A stretch of DNA of 64,000 nucleotides. It comes from Pseudomonas orientalis (GTDB taxonomy: Bacteria > Pseudomonadota > Gammaproteobacteria > Pseudomonadales > Pseudomonadaceae). The notes under the pieces were generated by a model. The model worked only from the letters and a program-made list of their open reading frames with translations. It had not been told where the DNA came from and made no database searches. The DNA lies in assembly GCF_001439815.1 (NCBI RefSeq), contig NZ_JYLM01000009.1:227527-291526 (forward strand), read 5' to 3'. Below, one piece after another: positions 8,504 to 16,693 of this stretch. Made by a program: the position numbers and the translations under genes. Position 1 is the stretch's first letter; each line of letters opens with the position of its first letter.

Positions 8504-9316
8504 ATGTCCGAATACCAAGCTTTCGTCGTCGAACTCAACGGCAACGTTGCCCATGTGCAGATCAACCGCCCGGAAAAGATCAACGCGATGAACGCGGCGT
8601 TCTGGAGCGAAATCATCGATATCTTCCAATGGATCGAAGACACCGACGCCGTGCGCGCGGTGGTGCTCAGCGGCGCCGGCAAGCACTTTTCCTCCGGTAT
8701 CGACCTGATGATGCTGGCCTCGGTGGCCAATGAACTGGGCAAGGACGTGGGCCGCAACGCGCGCGTGCTGCGGCGCAAGATCCTCGAACTGCAGGCCTCG
8801 TTCAATGCGGTCGACAACTGCCGCAAGCCGGTGCTGGCAGCGATCCACGGCTATTGCATCGGCGGCGCCATTGACCTGATCAGCGCCTGTGACATGCGCT
8901 ACGCCGCCGAGGACGCGCTGTTCTCGATCAAGGAAGTCGACATCGGCATGGCCGCCGACGTCGGCACCTTGCAGCGCCTGCCGCGCATCGTCGGCGACGG
9001 CATGTTGCGTGAACTGGCCTACACCGGTCGTCAGTTTGGCGCCGAAGAGGCGCGCAGCATCGGCCTGGTCAATCGTGTGTACGCCGACCCGGCCAGCCTG
9101 TTGGCGGGCGTCATGGCCATCGCCCATGAAATCGCCGCCAAGTCGCCGATTGCCGTCACCGGCACCAAGGCGATGCTCAGCTATATGCGCGACCACAGCA
9201 TCAATGATGGCCTGGAATACGTTGCCACCTGGAACTCGGCTATGTTGCAATCCAACGACCTGCGCGTGGCCATTGCGGCCCATATGAGCAAACAGACACC
9301 CGAATTCGTGGATTGA
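8504..9316 (+). CDS. Crotonase-family enzyme, probable delta3,5-delta2,4-dienoyl-CoA isomerase
   Basis: A 270-residue enoyl-CoA hydratase/isomerase-fold protein. The oxyanion-hole segments are GKHFSSGIDL and HGYCIGGAIDL. The region IKEVDIGMAADVGTLQRLP is characteristic of the ECH1-type dienoyl-CoA isomerases, and the acidic residues used there are all present (Asp130 in SACDMRY, Glu144, Asp152). Such enzymes move paired double bonds in odd-position unsaturated fatty acids so that beta-oxidation can continue. The assignment to isomerase rather than hydratase rests on this motif only. nudC begins five bases after the stop, so the two may share a transcript. Confidence 0.88.
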   Translation: MSEYQAFVVELNGNVAHVQINRPEKINAMNAAFWSEIIDIFQWIEDTDAVRAVVLSGAGKHFSSGIDLMMLASVANELGKDVGRNARVLRRKILELQASFNAVDNCRKPVLAAIHGYCIGGAIDLISACDMRYAAEDALFSIKEVDIGMAADVGTLQRLPRIVGDGMLRELAYTGRQFGAEEARSIGLVNRVYADPASLLAGVMAIAHEIAAKSPIAVTGTKAMLSYMRDHSINDGLEYVATWNSAMLQSNDLRVAIAAHMSKQTPEFVD

Positions 9317-9321
9317 TTGAT

Positions 9322-10155
9322 ATGACTCCAGGCTGGATTACCACAACGCTGCTGGACAACGACGCCGCCGGCGGCTGGGCCGTGGCCCGCAGCCGCGATG
9401 GCTTTTTGCAGGATGCCAACGGGCCGCTGTTCCCTCGCGAATGGCTCAAGCGCCAGGACCTTTCCATATTTGCAGAACACGGCATCGGGCATCTCGATGG
9501 CGAGCCGGTGTACCTGCTGGAAGTCAATGGTGCCGGCGAAGTTCCGGGTTGCAGTTGGCAGGGCCTGCGCGGCTTCATGCTGCAAGGCGATCACACCCTG
9601 TACAAAGTGCTGGGCTATGCCGCGCAGATCGGCACCTGGGCGCGGGAGCATCGCTTCTGCGGCAGTTGCGGCCAGGCCATGGTCCAGGTGCCACGGGAGC
9701 GGGCGATGTACTGCCAGCCCTGCGACCTGCGCAGCTACCCACGGATTTCGCCGAGCATGATCGTGCTGGTGACCCGTGGCGATGAGATTCTGCTGGCGCG
9801 CTCACCACGCTTTGTCACCGGGGTCTACAGCACCCTGGCCGGCTTTGCCGAGCCGGGTGAGTCGGCTGAAGACTGCCTGATCCGCGAAGTGCGCGAGGAA
9901 GTGCAGGTAGAGGTGAAGAACCTGCAGTACATGGGCAGCCAGTGCTGGCCGTTCCCGCATTCGATGATGCTGGGCTTCCATGCCGAGTATGCCGGTGGCG
10001 ACATCGTGCCCCAGGCCGACGAAATCGAGGACGCGCAGTGGTTCAATATTCACGACCTGCCGCCGCTGCCGGCGTCACGCTCGATTGCGCGTTACCTGAT
10101 CGACCTCTATGTGGCCCGTCGCCTAGGCCACGCTGAACCAGTGCTGCCAGGCTAG
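9322..10155 (+). CDS. nudC: NADH pyrophosphatase / NAD-capped RNA decapping hydrolase
   Basis: A 277-residue NudC. It has a zinc ribbon with four cysteines (113, 116, 131, 134; CGSCGQ and CQPC), a Nudix box at about 174-196 (GFAEPGESAEDCLIREVREE) and the NADH-pyrophosphatase signature SQCWPFPHS at 206-214, where SQPWPFPxS is usual. It splits NAD(H) into NMN and AMP and removes NAD caps from RNA. Two small oddities are the Cys in that signature and Gln at the Nudix box's final glycine. The ATG at 9322 is preferred to an in-frame TTG three codons upstream that overlaps the previous gene. The 3' end overlaps the convergent permease by 33 bp. Confidence 0.93.
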   Translation: MTPGWITTTLLDNDAAGGWAVARSRDGFLQDANGPLFPREWLKRQDLSIFAEHGIGHLDGEPVYLLEVNGAGEVPGCSWQGLRGFMLQGDHTLYKVLGYAAQIGTWAREHRFCGSCGQAMVQVPRERAMYCQPCDLRSYPRISPSMIVLVTRGDEILLARSPRFVTGVYSTLAGFAEPGESAEDCLIREVREEVQVEVKNLQYMGSQCWPFPHSMMLGFHAEYAGGDIVPQADEIEDAQWFNIHDLPPLPASRSIARYLIDLYVARRLGHAEPVLPG

Positions 10156-10902
10156 GCGCACGGTCAGACCGAGCACCACGGTGATGAACACCGGGCGGAT
10201 GAACTTGGCGCCGCCGCTGATGGCGCTGCGTGCGCCAAAGAACGCGCCGCCCATCACTGAGATGCCCATCGCCAGGCCGACGATCCAGTCCACCGAGCCG
10301 TTGATGATGAAAACGCTCAGCGCCGCCGCGTTGCTGACGAAGTTCATGCTGCGCGCCACGCCGCTGGCCTTCACCAGGTCGATCGGGTGCAGCAGCATCG
10401 TGCTCACGGTCCAGAACGCGCCGGTGCCGGGCCCGGCCACGCCATCGTAGAAGCCCAGGCCGAAGCCCTGGGTGGCCTGCCATTTCTTCTTGATCGGTGC
10501 CTCGGCGTCCAGCGGCGCCTTGGGCGTGCCGCCGAACAGCAGGTACACCCCGCAGGCGAACACGATCACCGGCAGCATCTTGTTCAGGGTTTCAGCGGGC
10601 AAATAGTGCGCAACCACGGCGCCGGCCAGCGCGCCGACCAACGTACCGACGATGGCGTGCACCCATTGGCGCGGGTGGAACAGCTTGCGGCGGTAGAAGG
10701 TAAAGCTGGCGGTAGCTGAGCCAAAGGTGGAACTGAGCTTGTTGGTGCCCAGCACCAGGTGCGGTGGCATGCCGGCGGTGAGCAGGGCAGGAGTGGTGAG
10801 CAGGCCGCCGCCGCCGGCGATGGCGTCGATGAAACCGGCAATAAAGGCCACGACGGCGAGAATGGCGAGGGTGGTCAGGTCAACGCTGAGTTCGAAGGGC
10901 AT
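10123..10902 (-). CDS. TauE/SafE-family sulfite/anion exporter
   Basis: A 259-residue inner-membrane protein of the TauE/SafE (formerly DUF81) family. It is strongly hydrophobic, with about seven to eight segments, and contains the two repeated family signatures: GFIDAIAGGGGLLTTPALL near the N-terminus and GFYDGVAGPGTGAFW in the second half. Members export sulfite, sulfoacetate or similar organosulfur anions, or take up small anions; the substrate here is unknown. It runs convergently into nudC, with overlapping 3' ends. Confidence 0.88.
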   Translation of the reverse strand: MPFELSVDLTTLAILAVVAFIAGFIDAIAGGGGLLTTPALLTAGMPPHLVLGTNKLSSTFGSATASFTFYRRKLFHPRQWVHAIVGTLVGALAGAVVAHYLPAETLNKMLPVIVFACGVYLLFGGTPKAPLDAEAPIKKKWQATQGFGLGFYDGVAGPGTGAFWTVSTMLLHPIDLVKASGVARSMNFVSNAAALSVFIINGSVDWIVGLAMGISVMGGAFFGARSAISGGAKFIRPVFITVVLGLTVRLAWQHWFSVA

Positions 10903-10973
10903 GGGCAGGGCTTATTGTTGGCGGGGCTGCTGGGAAGGCCGCCATCTTACCCCCAGGATGTACGCAGAACCAA

Positions 10974-11079
10974 ATGTGGGAGGGGCGGTGCGACGATTCG
11001 ACTTGCCCCCGATAGCGGTGTGTCAGTGACAGATAAGCTGACTGATCCACCGCCATCGGGGGCAAGCCCCCTCCCACAT
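10974..11079. repeat. REPIN (GTGGGAGGGG class) with an interrupted left arm
   Basis: Two inverted REP sequences bound this 106-bp element in the gap between the permease and pcs genes. The right arm is canonical (GGGGGCAAGCCCCCTCCCAC). The left arm reads GTGGGAGGGG, then about 16 unrelated bases, then CTTGCCCCCGATAGCGGTG, so the REP is split by a small insertion. Confidence 0.85.
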
Positions 11080-11098
11080 TTTGATCCTGGGTGCTGGG

Positions 11099-11815
11099 TT
11101 ATTTATGGGTGCCCAACCACTCCAGCGCCGTGCGCCAGATGCAAATGCCCAGAAAGTACGCCGACATCAGCGACCACAGCCCGAACGTCCACGGGTTGGT
11201 GTTCGGATAATCCACCACCATCAGGAAGCTGCACAGCAACCAGATCGTGGTCACCGCGATATTGAGCGGCATGAAGCGCTTGACCCGGAACGGGTGCAGG
11301 AACTTCATTGGCGTCACGGTCAGCAGCGCCAGGCCGATCACGGTCAGCAGGGTGACCCAGGCGTCCGGCTGGATGATGTACACGCACAAGGCCACCACGT
11401 TCCAGGCCGCCGGGAAGCCGACGAAATAGTTGTCCTTGCTCTTCATGTTCACGTTGCAGAAGCAGAACAGCGACGACACCAGGATCACCGACACCGCAAA
11501 CAGGTGGGTAAATTCCGGCAGGTCGATATAGCGGTAGATAAACAGCGCCGGGATGAACACGTAGGTGAGGTAATCGATCACCAGGTCCAATACCGAGCCG
11601 TCAAAGCTGGGCAAGACCGTACTGACGTTGACCCGTCGCGCCAGGGAGCCGTCGACGCCATCGACCACCAGGGCCAGGCCCAGCCACAGCAGGCAGGCCT
11701 TGGGCGAGTTTTCCAGCAGTGCCAGGGTCGCCAGGAATGCCAATACCACGCCCGTGGCGGTGAAGCCGTGGGCGCCCCAGGCTTTGATTCTGGCTACATG
11801 CAGGGTCGATATCAC
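11099..11815 (-). CDS. pcs: Phosphatidylcholine synthase (CDP-alcohol phosphotransferase)
   Basis: A 238-residue integral membrane enzyme that makes phosphatidylcholine directly from CDP-diacylglycerol and free choline. The active-site motif is D55-G-x2-A-R60-x12-G73-x3-D77-x3-D81; the 12-residue spacing, instead of the usual 8, is specific to Pcs enzymes. About eight hydrophobic segments follow the pattern expected. The start is GTG, with GGAG eight bases upstream. The gene is alone between a REPIN and a methyltransferase gene. It suggests the cell incorporates choline from a host or plant into its membrane. Confidence 0.92.
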   Translation of the reverse strand: MISTLHVARIKAWGAHGFTATGVVLAFLATLALLENSPKACLLWLGLALVVDGVDGSLARRVNVSTVLPSFDGSVLDLVIDYLTYVFIPALFIYRYIDLPEFTHLFAVSVILVSSLFCFCNVNMKSKDNYFVGFPAAWNVVALCVYIIQPDAWVTLLTVIGLALLTVTPMKFLHPFRVKRFMPLNIAVTTIWLLCSFLMVVDYPNTNPWTFGLWSLMSAYFLGICIWRTALEWLGTHK

Positions 11816-11963
11816 GGGCGGTTCTCCAAAGGGTCAAACGGGGCAGCCGACAGCGTAACGCCGTCGAGTCTGGCCGGGGAATGCAGGTATCGACCGGGAA
11901 GGCGGGGATAAGGTTCACCACCCGGCGTATGGCTTAGCGTAGCAAGCGTAGGAAGTTTCAGCA

Positions 11964-12884
11964 TCACCCCTGGCGAAACACCAGGGCTTTCAAACCACTT
12001 TGCGGGTCGATATCCGGAAATTCCGGCGGGTTTTCCAAGCGCTCGATAAAGCGCAGGTCCGGTGCCTCGCGGGTGACGCCGTCGATCAGGAAGTCTGCGC
12101 CGAAGGCCGGATCGTTCATGCACGCCAGCACCGTGCCCTGGGCCGTGAGCAAATCCGGCAGGCGACGCAATACGCGCTGGTAGTCCTTGGTCAGCAGGAA
12201 GCTGCCTTTCTGGAAGGAGGGCGGGTCAATGATCACCAGGTCATAGGGGCCGCCATGGGTGACCTTGGCCCAGGACTTGAACAGGTCGTGGCCCAGAAAG
12301 GTGACCTTGCCCAGGTCGTGACCATTGAGGCGATGGTTGTCACGGCCACGGCTCAGGGCGCCACGGGCCATGTCCAGGTTCACCACATGCTCGGCGCCGC
12401 CTTCGATAGCGGCCACGGAAAACCCGCAGGTGTAGGCAAACAGGTTAAGCACGCGCAGGCCGTTGGCCTGCTCGCGCACCCAGTCGCGGCCGTAGCGCAT
12501 GTCGAGGAACAGGCCGCTGTTCTGCTTTTTACCCAGGTCGATCAGGTAGCGCAGGCCGCCTTCGGTAATGGTCAACTCGTCGACGGGGTCACCGACCAGC
12601 CACTCGGTGGTGCTTTGCGGCAGGTAGCGGTGCTGCAGCGCTACGGCCCGTGCGCCAAAGCCGGCCCAGTCCATCTGCAGCAATTGCTGCTTCAAGGCCT
12701 GCAAATGCTCGGTTTCCTTGAACAGCGCCACCAGCACCACGCCTTGCAGCCAGTCCACTGTCAGTTGCTCAAGGCCCGGCCAGCAGCGGCCACGGCCATG
12801 GAACAGGCGCCGGGTTTCAGCGGGCGGGCTGGCCAGGGCGGTGAGCAGATGGGCGTGCAGGGTGGCGAGTGCGTCTGGGGTCAT
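11964..12884 (-). CDS. Class I SAM-dependent methyltransferase (RlmI/RlmK-like C-terminal family)
   Basis: A 306-residue Rossmann-fold methyltransferase resembling the catalytic part of 23S rRNA cytosine or guanine methyltransferases. SAM-binding motif I is VLNLFAYTCGFSVAA, the acidic ribose-binding loop is NLDMARGALSRGR, and the catalytic-site motif IV is IIDPPSFQKGSF. The N-terminal PUA domain of RlmI is missing. The RNA target is therefore uncertain, and protein or small-molecule targets cannot be excluded. The gene is separate from its neighbours, with about 150 bp on the pcs side. Confidence 0.82.
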   Translation of the reverse strand: MTPDALATLHAHLLTALASPPAETRRLFHGRGRCWPGLEQLTVDWLQGVVLVALFKETEHLQALKQQLLQMDWAGFGARAVALQHRYLPQSTTEWLVGDPVDELTITEGGLRYLIDLGKKQNSGLFLDMRYGRDWVREQANGLRVLNLFAYTCGFSVAAIEGGAEHVVNLDMARGALSRGRDNHRLNGHDLGKVTFLGHDLFKSWAKVTHGGPYDLVIIDPPSFQKGSFLLTKDYQRVLRRLPDLLTAQGTVLACMNDPAFGADFLIDGVTREAPDLRFIERLENPPEFPDIDPQSGLKALVFRQG

Positions 12885-12933
12885 CGTTGAGCGTCAGTCG
12901 TTGAGCGGGCGGCATTTTAAACACAATTGCGCG

Positions 12934-13422
12934 TCAGAGCGTGGCGATCAGGGCTGGGCCAAAGGTTTCGCGCAGAAAAACCGGGGCAATGTAGCGCTCG
13001 TAATGGGCCTCGGACAGCAGGAAAAATTCGCGGTCAATCGCATCGCGCAAGTCCGTGAGCGGGCGCTCACGAAATTCCGGTAGCAACGCCAGCCCATAGG
13101 CGTCCAGTTTGGACATCACCCGAGCCCCCCGGGCAATCAACTGGTACGCCCAGCAGTAGGGCGACTGTTGCGGCATGAAGCGAATCTTGCGGTCTTCCAG
13201 TTGCTGGCGCAGGCGTTGCGGGTCGAAGACTTCCAGCTTGCTGCTCATGACCTGCACCAGCAGCTGCTCCAGGCGCAGCCATACCGCGTGCTTTTCCTCG
13301 GCGCTATAGCCGTTCCACTGGATCACTTCATGGTGATAACGCTTGCAGCCCCGGCAGACCAGGTCACCGTAGACGGTGGAACACAGGCCTATACACGGCG
13401 TTTTGATGGTTTGATTGGGCAT
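12934..13422 (-). CDS. DUF1289 domain protein
   Basis: A 162-residue protein with an N-terminal DUF1289 domain: TPCIGLCSTVYGDLVCRGC followed by KR and YHHEVIQWNGYS, with four cysteines that probably bind a metal. The remainder, from about residue 60 on, is a helical region without a family I can name. The ATG at 13422 is chosen because DUF1289 proteins begin just ahead of the first cysteine; an upstream in-frame GTG at 13452 is possible and neither has a strong ribosome site. It follows nrdB on the same strand, but a REPIN separates them. Confidence 0.78.
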   Translation of the reverse strand: MPNQTIKTPCIGLCSTVYGDLVCRGCKRYHHEVIQWNGYSAEEKHAVWLRLEQLLVQVMSSKLEVFDPQRLRQQLEDRKIRFMPQQSPYCWAYQLIARGARVMSKLDAYGLALLPEFRERPLTDLRDAIDREFFLLSEAHYERYIAPVFLRETFGPALIATL

Positions 13423-13463
13423 AAAAGGCAATTTGCAAAGTTTATGGAACACCGCGTTCCCAA

Positions 13464-13554
13464 TATGGGAGGAAGCTTGCTCCCGATAGCGGTCGTTCAG
13501 TTAAAGCACCTGTGACTGATACACCGCTATCGGGGGCAAGCCCCCTCCCACATT
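13464..13554. repeat. REPIN (GTGGGAGGGGGCTTGCCCCC class)
   Basis: A 91-bp doublet of inverted REP sequences between nrdB and the DUF1289 gene. The left unit is degenerate (ATGGGAGGAAGCTTGCTCCC) and the right one canonical. Both units carry the CGATAGCGG tail pointing inward. Confidence 0.87.
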
Positions 13555-13571
13555 TGGATTTGTGCAGTCAA

Positions 13572-14822
13572 TCAATCCCAGCTCAGAGCGCCGCCGGTCT
13601 GGTACTCGATTACGCGGGTTTCGAAGAAATTCTTCTCTTTCTTCAAATCCATGATCTCGCTCATCCAAGGGAACGGGTTGGTGGTGCCTGGATACTCTTC
13701 CTTCAACCCAATCTGCGACAAACGACGGTTAGCGATGAACTTGAGGTAATCCTCCATCATCGCCGCATTCATCCCCAACACCCCACGCGGCATGGTATCC
13801 CGCGCGTATTCAATCTCCAGCTGCGTCCCCTGCAGAATCATCTGGGTCGCTTCTTCCTTCATCTCGGCATCCCACAAATGCGGGTTTTCGATTTTGATCT
13901 GGTTGATCACATCGATCCCGAAGTTCAGGTGCATCGACTCATCGCGCAGGATGTACTGGAACTGTTCGGCCACGCCGGTCATTTTGTTGCGGCGGCCCAT
14001 GGACAAAATCTGGGTGAAGCCGCAATAGAAGAAAATGCCTTCCAGCACGCAGTAGTAGGCGACCAGGTTGCGCAGCAACTCTTTGTCGGTGTCGACAGTG
14101 CCGGTTTCGAACTTCGGATCGGAGATCGAGCGGGTGTACTTCAGGCCCCAGGCGGCTTTTTTAGCGACCGATGGGATCTCGTGGTACATGTTGAAGATCT
14201 CGCCTTCATCCATGGCCAGGGATTCGATGCAGTACTGGTAGGCGTGGGTGTGGATCGCTTCTTCGAAGGCCTGGCGCAGGATGTACTGGCGGCACTCCGG
14301 GTTGGTGATCAGGCGGTAGACGGCCAGCACCAGGTTGTTCGCGACCAGCGAATCGGCGGTGGAGAAGAAGCCGAGGTTGCGCATGACGATGCGGCGTTCG
14401 TCGTCGGTCAGGCCTTCGGGGTTTTTCCACAGGGCGATGTCGGCGGTCATGTTGACCTCTTGCGGCATCCAGTGGTTGGCGCAGCCGTCGAGGTATTTCT
14501 GCCAGGCCCAGTCGTACTTGAAGGGCACGAGCTGGTTGAGGTCGGCGCGGCAGTTGATCATGCGCTTTTCGTCGACGGCGACGCGGGCGGAAGCGCCCTC
14601 GAGTTCGGCGAGGCCTTCGGCGACGTCGAGTTTGTCCAGCTCGGCCTTGGCGCGCGCGATGGCGGCGGAGTCATTGGCGGTAACGGCGCGGGCTTCGATG
14701 GCGGCGGCAGCGCCGGCGCCGTCGAGGCGGTCCATGTTGGCTTCGGTGGCGTGGCCGGCGTTGGCGCCTCTGACTACCGCTGCAACGCTGTCTTCGTTGT
14801 CGACTTCATCCCAACTCAGCAT
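13572..14822 (-). CDS. nrdB: Ribonucleoside-diphosphate reductase class Ia, beta subunit
   Basis: The 416-residue radical-generating subunit of aerobic ribonucleotide reductase. Diiron ligands are visible: Asp157 (FSTADSL), Glu188 and His191 (FEEAIHTHAY), Glu261 (VLEGIFFY), Glu295 and His298 (LRDESMHLNFG). Tyr195, seven residues after Glu188, matches the radical tyrosine of E. coli NrdB. An Ala/Glu-rich N-terminal extension of about 90 residues precedes the core, as in other pseudomonads. The ATG at 14822 has AAGGAG eight bases upstream; an extended in-frame start is rejected. No nrdA lies on either side here. Tandem NrdR-like boxes upstream indicate NrdR repression. Confidence 0.95.
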   Translation of the reverse strand: MLSWDEVDNEDSVAAVVRGANAGHATEANMDRLDGAGAAAAIEARAVTANDSAAIARAKAELDKLDVAEGLAELEGASARVAVDEKRMINCRADLNQLVPFKYDWAWQKYLDGCANHWMPQEVNMTADIALWKNPEGLTDDERRIVMRNLGFFSTADSLVANNLVLAVYRLITNPECRQYILRQAFEEAIHTHAYQYCIESLAMDEGEIFNMYHEIPSVAKKAAWGLKYTRSISDPKFETGTVDTDKELLRNLVAYYCVLEGIFFYCGFTQILSMGRRNKMTGVAEQFQYILRDESMHLNFGIDVINQIKIENPHLWDAEMKEEATQMILQGTQLEIEYARDTMPRGVLGMNAAMMEDYLKFIANRRLSQIGLKEEYPGTTNPFPWMSEIMDLKKEKNFFETRVIEYQTGGALSWD

Positions 14823-14942
14823 TGAAAATACTCCTTCCAGATCTGTTCTGACGGTGTGTGGACCCGTCCAAAAAATAGGCGGTTTGCAGGCTTCAGGCAT
14901 TGAAATACTGCGCAGAGTGTGGTCGGAAAATACCGATACTGC

Positions 14943-14990
14943 ACACTATGTAGTGGTATGTTCTGTTTGTGGGCACACTATATGGTGTGT
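14943..14990. promoter_or_regulatory. Tandem NrdR-box-like sites upstream of nrdB
   Basis: The sequence ACACTATATGGTGTGT (14975-14990) matches the NrdR box consensus acaCwAtATaTwGtgt at 14 of 16 positions. A weaker copy, ACACTATGTAGTGGTA (14943-14958, 11 of 16), lies exactly 32 bp away, centre to centre. Paired boxes about three helical turns apart in front of a ribonucleotide-reductase gene are the normal NrdR arrangement. The rest of the 303-bp gap before fecI shows a Fur-like site at 15077 and nothing else. Confidence 0.78.
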
Positions 14991-15076
14991 AACAGGGCAG
15001 GTCAACGCGCAAGAAGATCGTCCGAATGTTTAAACGTTGCGTTGAAAAGATCGTGGTATAGCGGCGCAACATTAAA

Positions 15077-15095
15077 TAGAATGAATCTCATTTGA
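15077..15095. promoter_or_regulatory. Candidate Fur box upstream of the FecI-type sigma gene
   Basis: TAGAATGAATCTCATTTGA matches the 19-bp Fur consensus GATAATGATAATCATTATC at about 11 positions, including the GA/TC half-site cores. It lies 31 bp before the sigma-factor ATG, where iron-dependent repression is expected for this family. Confidence 0.55.
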
Positions 15096-15125
15096 GACTC
15101 AGTCGCGCCGTGCAGGTCGCTAGCC

Positions 15126-15644
15126 ATGAATGATGCTGTTATACCGACCCATGCCCCCGAGCTGAGCGTGTCGAGCCTGTACCGCGACCATCACAGCTGG
15201 CTGGAAAGCTGGCTGCGCCGGCGTTTGGGCAATGCCTGGGATGCTGCGGACCTGAGCCAGGATACCTTCCTGCGCGTGCTTGCCAGCGCACAGCCGATCG
15301 GGCAGATGCAGGAGCCGCGGGCGTATCTGGTGACGGTCGGCAAGCGCCTGCTGGTAAATTTCCATCAGCGGCGCAGCCTCGAACAGGCTTACCTGAATGC
15401 CTTGGCAAGCCTGCCGCAGGCCTGCGTGCCTTCGCCCGAGCAGCGCTGGCTGTTGCTGGAAACCTTGCACGCTCTGGACGACCTGCTTGATGGGTTACCG
15501 GTGCCGGTGCGCCGCGCCTTTCTGTGGAGCCAGCTGGAAGGCCTGGGCTATCGGGAGATCGCCGCACGCCTGGATGTTTGCGAGCGCACGGTGAAACGCT
15601 ACATGGCCCAGGCCTACGAACACTGCCTGCTGGTGAGCCTGTGA
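15126..15644 (+). CDS. FecI-type extracytoplasmic-function sigma factor
   Basis: A 172-residue ECF sigma factor of the iron-starvation group. Region 2 spans about residues 15-85 (LYRDHHSWLESWLRRRLG, DAADLSQDTFLRVL, AYLVTVGKRLLVNFHQRR) and region 4 about 110-165, with helix-turn-helix ALDDLLDGLPVPVRRAF and YREIAARLDVCERTVKRYM. It directs RNA polymerase to a TonB-dependent receptor gene when the matching siderophore is sensed. Its stop overlaps the FecR start (GTGA), so the two are translationally coupled. A Fur-like site precedes it. No receptor gene follows, so the target must be elsewhere. Confidence 0.92.
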   Translation: MNDAVIPTHAPELSVSSLYRDHHSWLESWLRRRLGNAWDAADLSQDTFLRVLASAQPIGQMQEPRAYLVTVGKRLLVNFHQRRSLEQAYLNALASLPQACVPSPEQRWLLLETLHALDDLLDGLPVPVRRAFLWSQLEGLGYREIAARLDVCERTVKRYMAQAYEHCLLVSL

Positions 15645-16549
15645 ACCGCGACGTCGCCCGCGCCGCCGCCCGGTGGCTGGCGCTGCTGGAGTCAGGCACG
15701 GCCACCGAGCGCGATCACGCCGCGCTGCAGCACTGGCGTGACAGCCATCCGCAGCACGAACAGACCTGGCAAAGCGCGCAGGCCCTGCGCCAGCGCTTCA
15801 GCGACTTACCCCAGGCCCTGGCGATGGCCAGCCTCGATCGCCCGCAACCCGCACGGCGTGCGGTGCTCAAGCGCGCGCTGGGCGTTGCGGCACTGCTGCC
15901 GACAGCCTGGCTGCTCAGCCGGCAACTGCCCATCGAGACCTGGCGCGCCGATCTGCACACGGCCACGGGGGAGCGCAAGCGCATGGCATTGGCTGACGGC
16001 GCCAGCGTGCAACTCAATACCGCGACGGCGGTGGATGTGGAACCGGCGCAGCGGCGGATCACCCTGGTCGAGGGTGAGCTGGCATTGAATGTACCCGCAG
16101 CGGCGGCGATGAGCGTACAGACGCGTTACGGCGAGCTGACGGTCAGCCAGGCGCAGGTGTGCGTTCGGCAACTGGTCAGCGGTTGCCTGGTGTCGGTGCT
16201 CAAGGGTTCAGTCCGGGTCCGCGACCTGGACGGGCGAACGGCTACCTTGCAAGAAGGGCAGCAAGCGCCGTTGAAAAGCAACGGACTCGGCGCCCGGGTG
16301 GCGTTCGATGCGCTGCAACTGGGCTGGCGCGACGGTGTACTGACCGCGCAGAACCAGGCGCTGGGGGACTTTCTGCGGGAATTGGCGCGCTATCGGCCAG
16401 GCGTGCTGCGCTGGGACCCGCACCTGGAAACGCTGCGGGTCACCGGCAGTTTTCGCCTGGACGACACCGATCGCATCCTCGACTTGCTGGCCTCCAGCCT
16501 GGGGTTGCGTGTACAGGCGCGAACCCGGTACTGGGTCACGCTTTCTTGA
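15641..16549 (+). CDS. FecR-type membrane anti-sigma/signal-transfer protein
   Basis: A 302-residue FecR. The cytoplasmic N-terminus (about 1-80) has the FecR-N DUF4880 pattern ARAAARWLALLESGTATERD and QHEQTWQSAQAL. A single membrane segment follows at about 82-100 (LGVAALLPTAWLL). The periplasmic part contains the FecR domain (HTATGERKRMALADGASVQL, NTATAVDV, ITLVEGELAL) and a C-terminal secretin/TonB short-N-like region (GVLTAQNQALGDFLRELARY). It holds the partner sigma factor inactive or activates it on contact with the receptor's signalling domain. The GTG start overlaps the sigma-factor stop. Confidence 0.92.
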   Translation: MNRDVARAAARWLALLESGTATERDHAALQHWRDSHPQHEQTWQSAQALRQRFSDLPQALAMASLDRPQPARRAVLKRALGVAALLPTAWLLSRQLPIETWRADLHTATGERKRMALADGASVQLNTATAVDVEPAQRRITLVEGELALNVPAAAAMSVQTRYGELTVSQAQVCVRQLVSGCLVSVLKGSVRVRDLDGRTATLQEGQQAPLKSNGLGARVAFDALQLGWRDGVLTAQNQALGDFLRELARYRPGVLRWDPHLETLRVTGSFRLDDTDRILDLLASSLGLRVQARTRYWVTLS

Positions 16550-16693
16550 AACACTGGGATGAGCAGCGCTTTTTATATATCCTTATCGAATAAATAAAGA
16601 GTTATATATTCCTTTTATTGTTCTGTTGCATGGCGCATTTTGAGGGCCTGCGCATTCGTGCGGATTGACTCAACAGCCAAAAGGAAAGCCGAC

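Noticed and set aside
13464..13554. REPIN considered as the nrdB terminator
   Set aside because: It may fold in RNA, but it lacks a T-run and matches the dispersed repeat family exactly.
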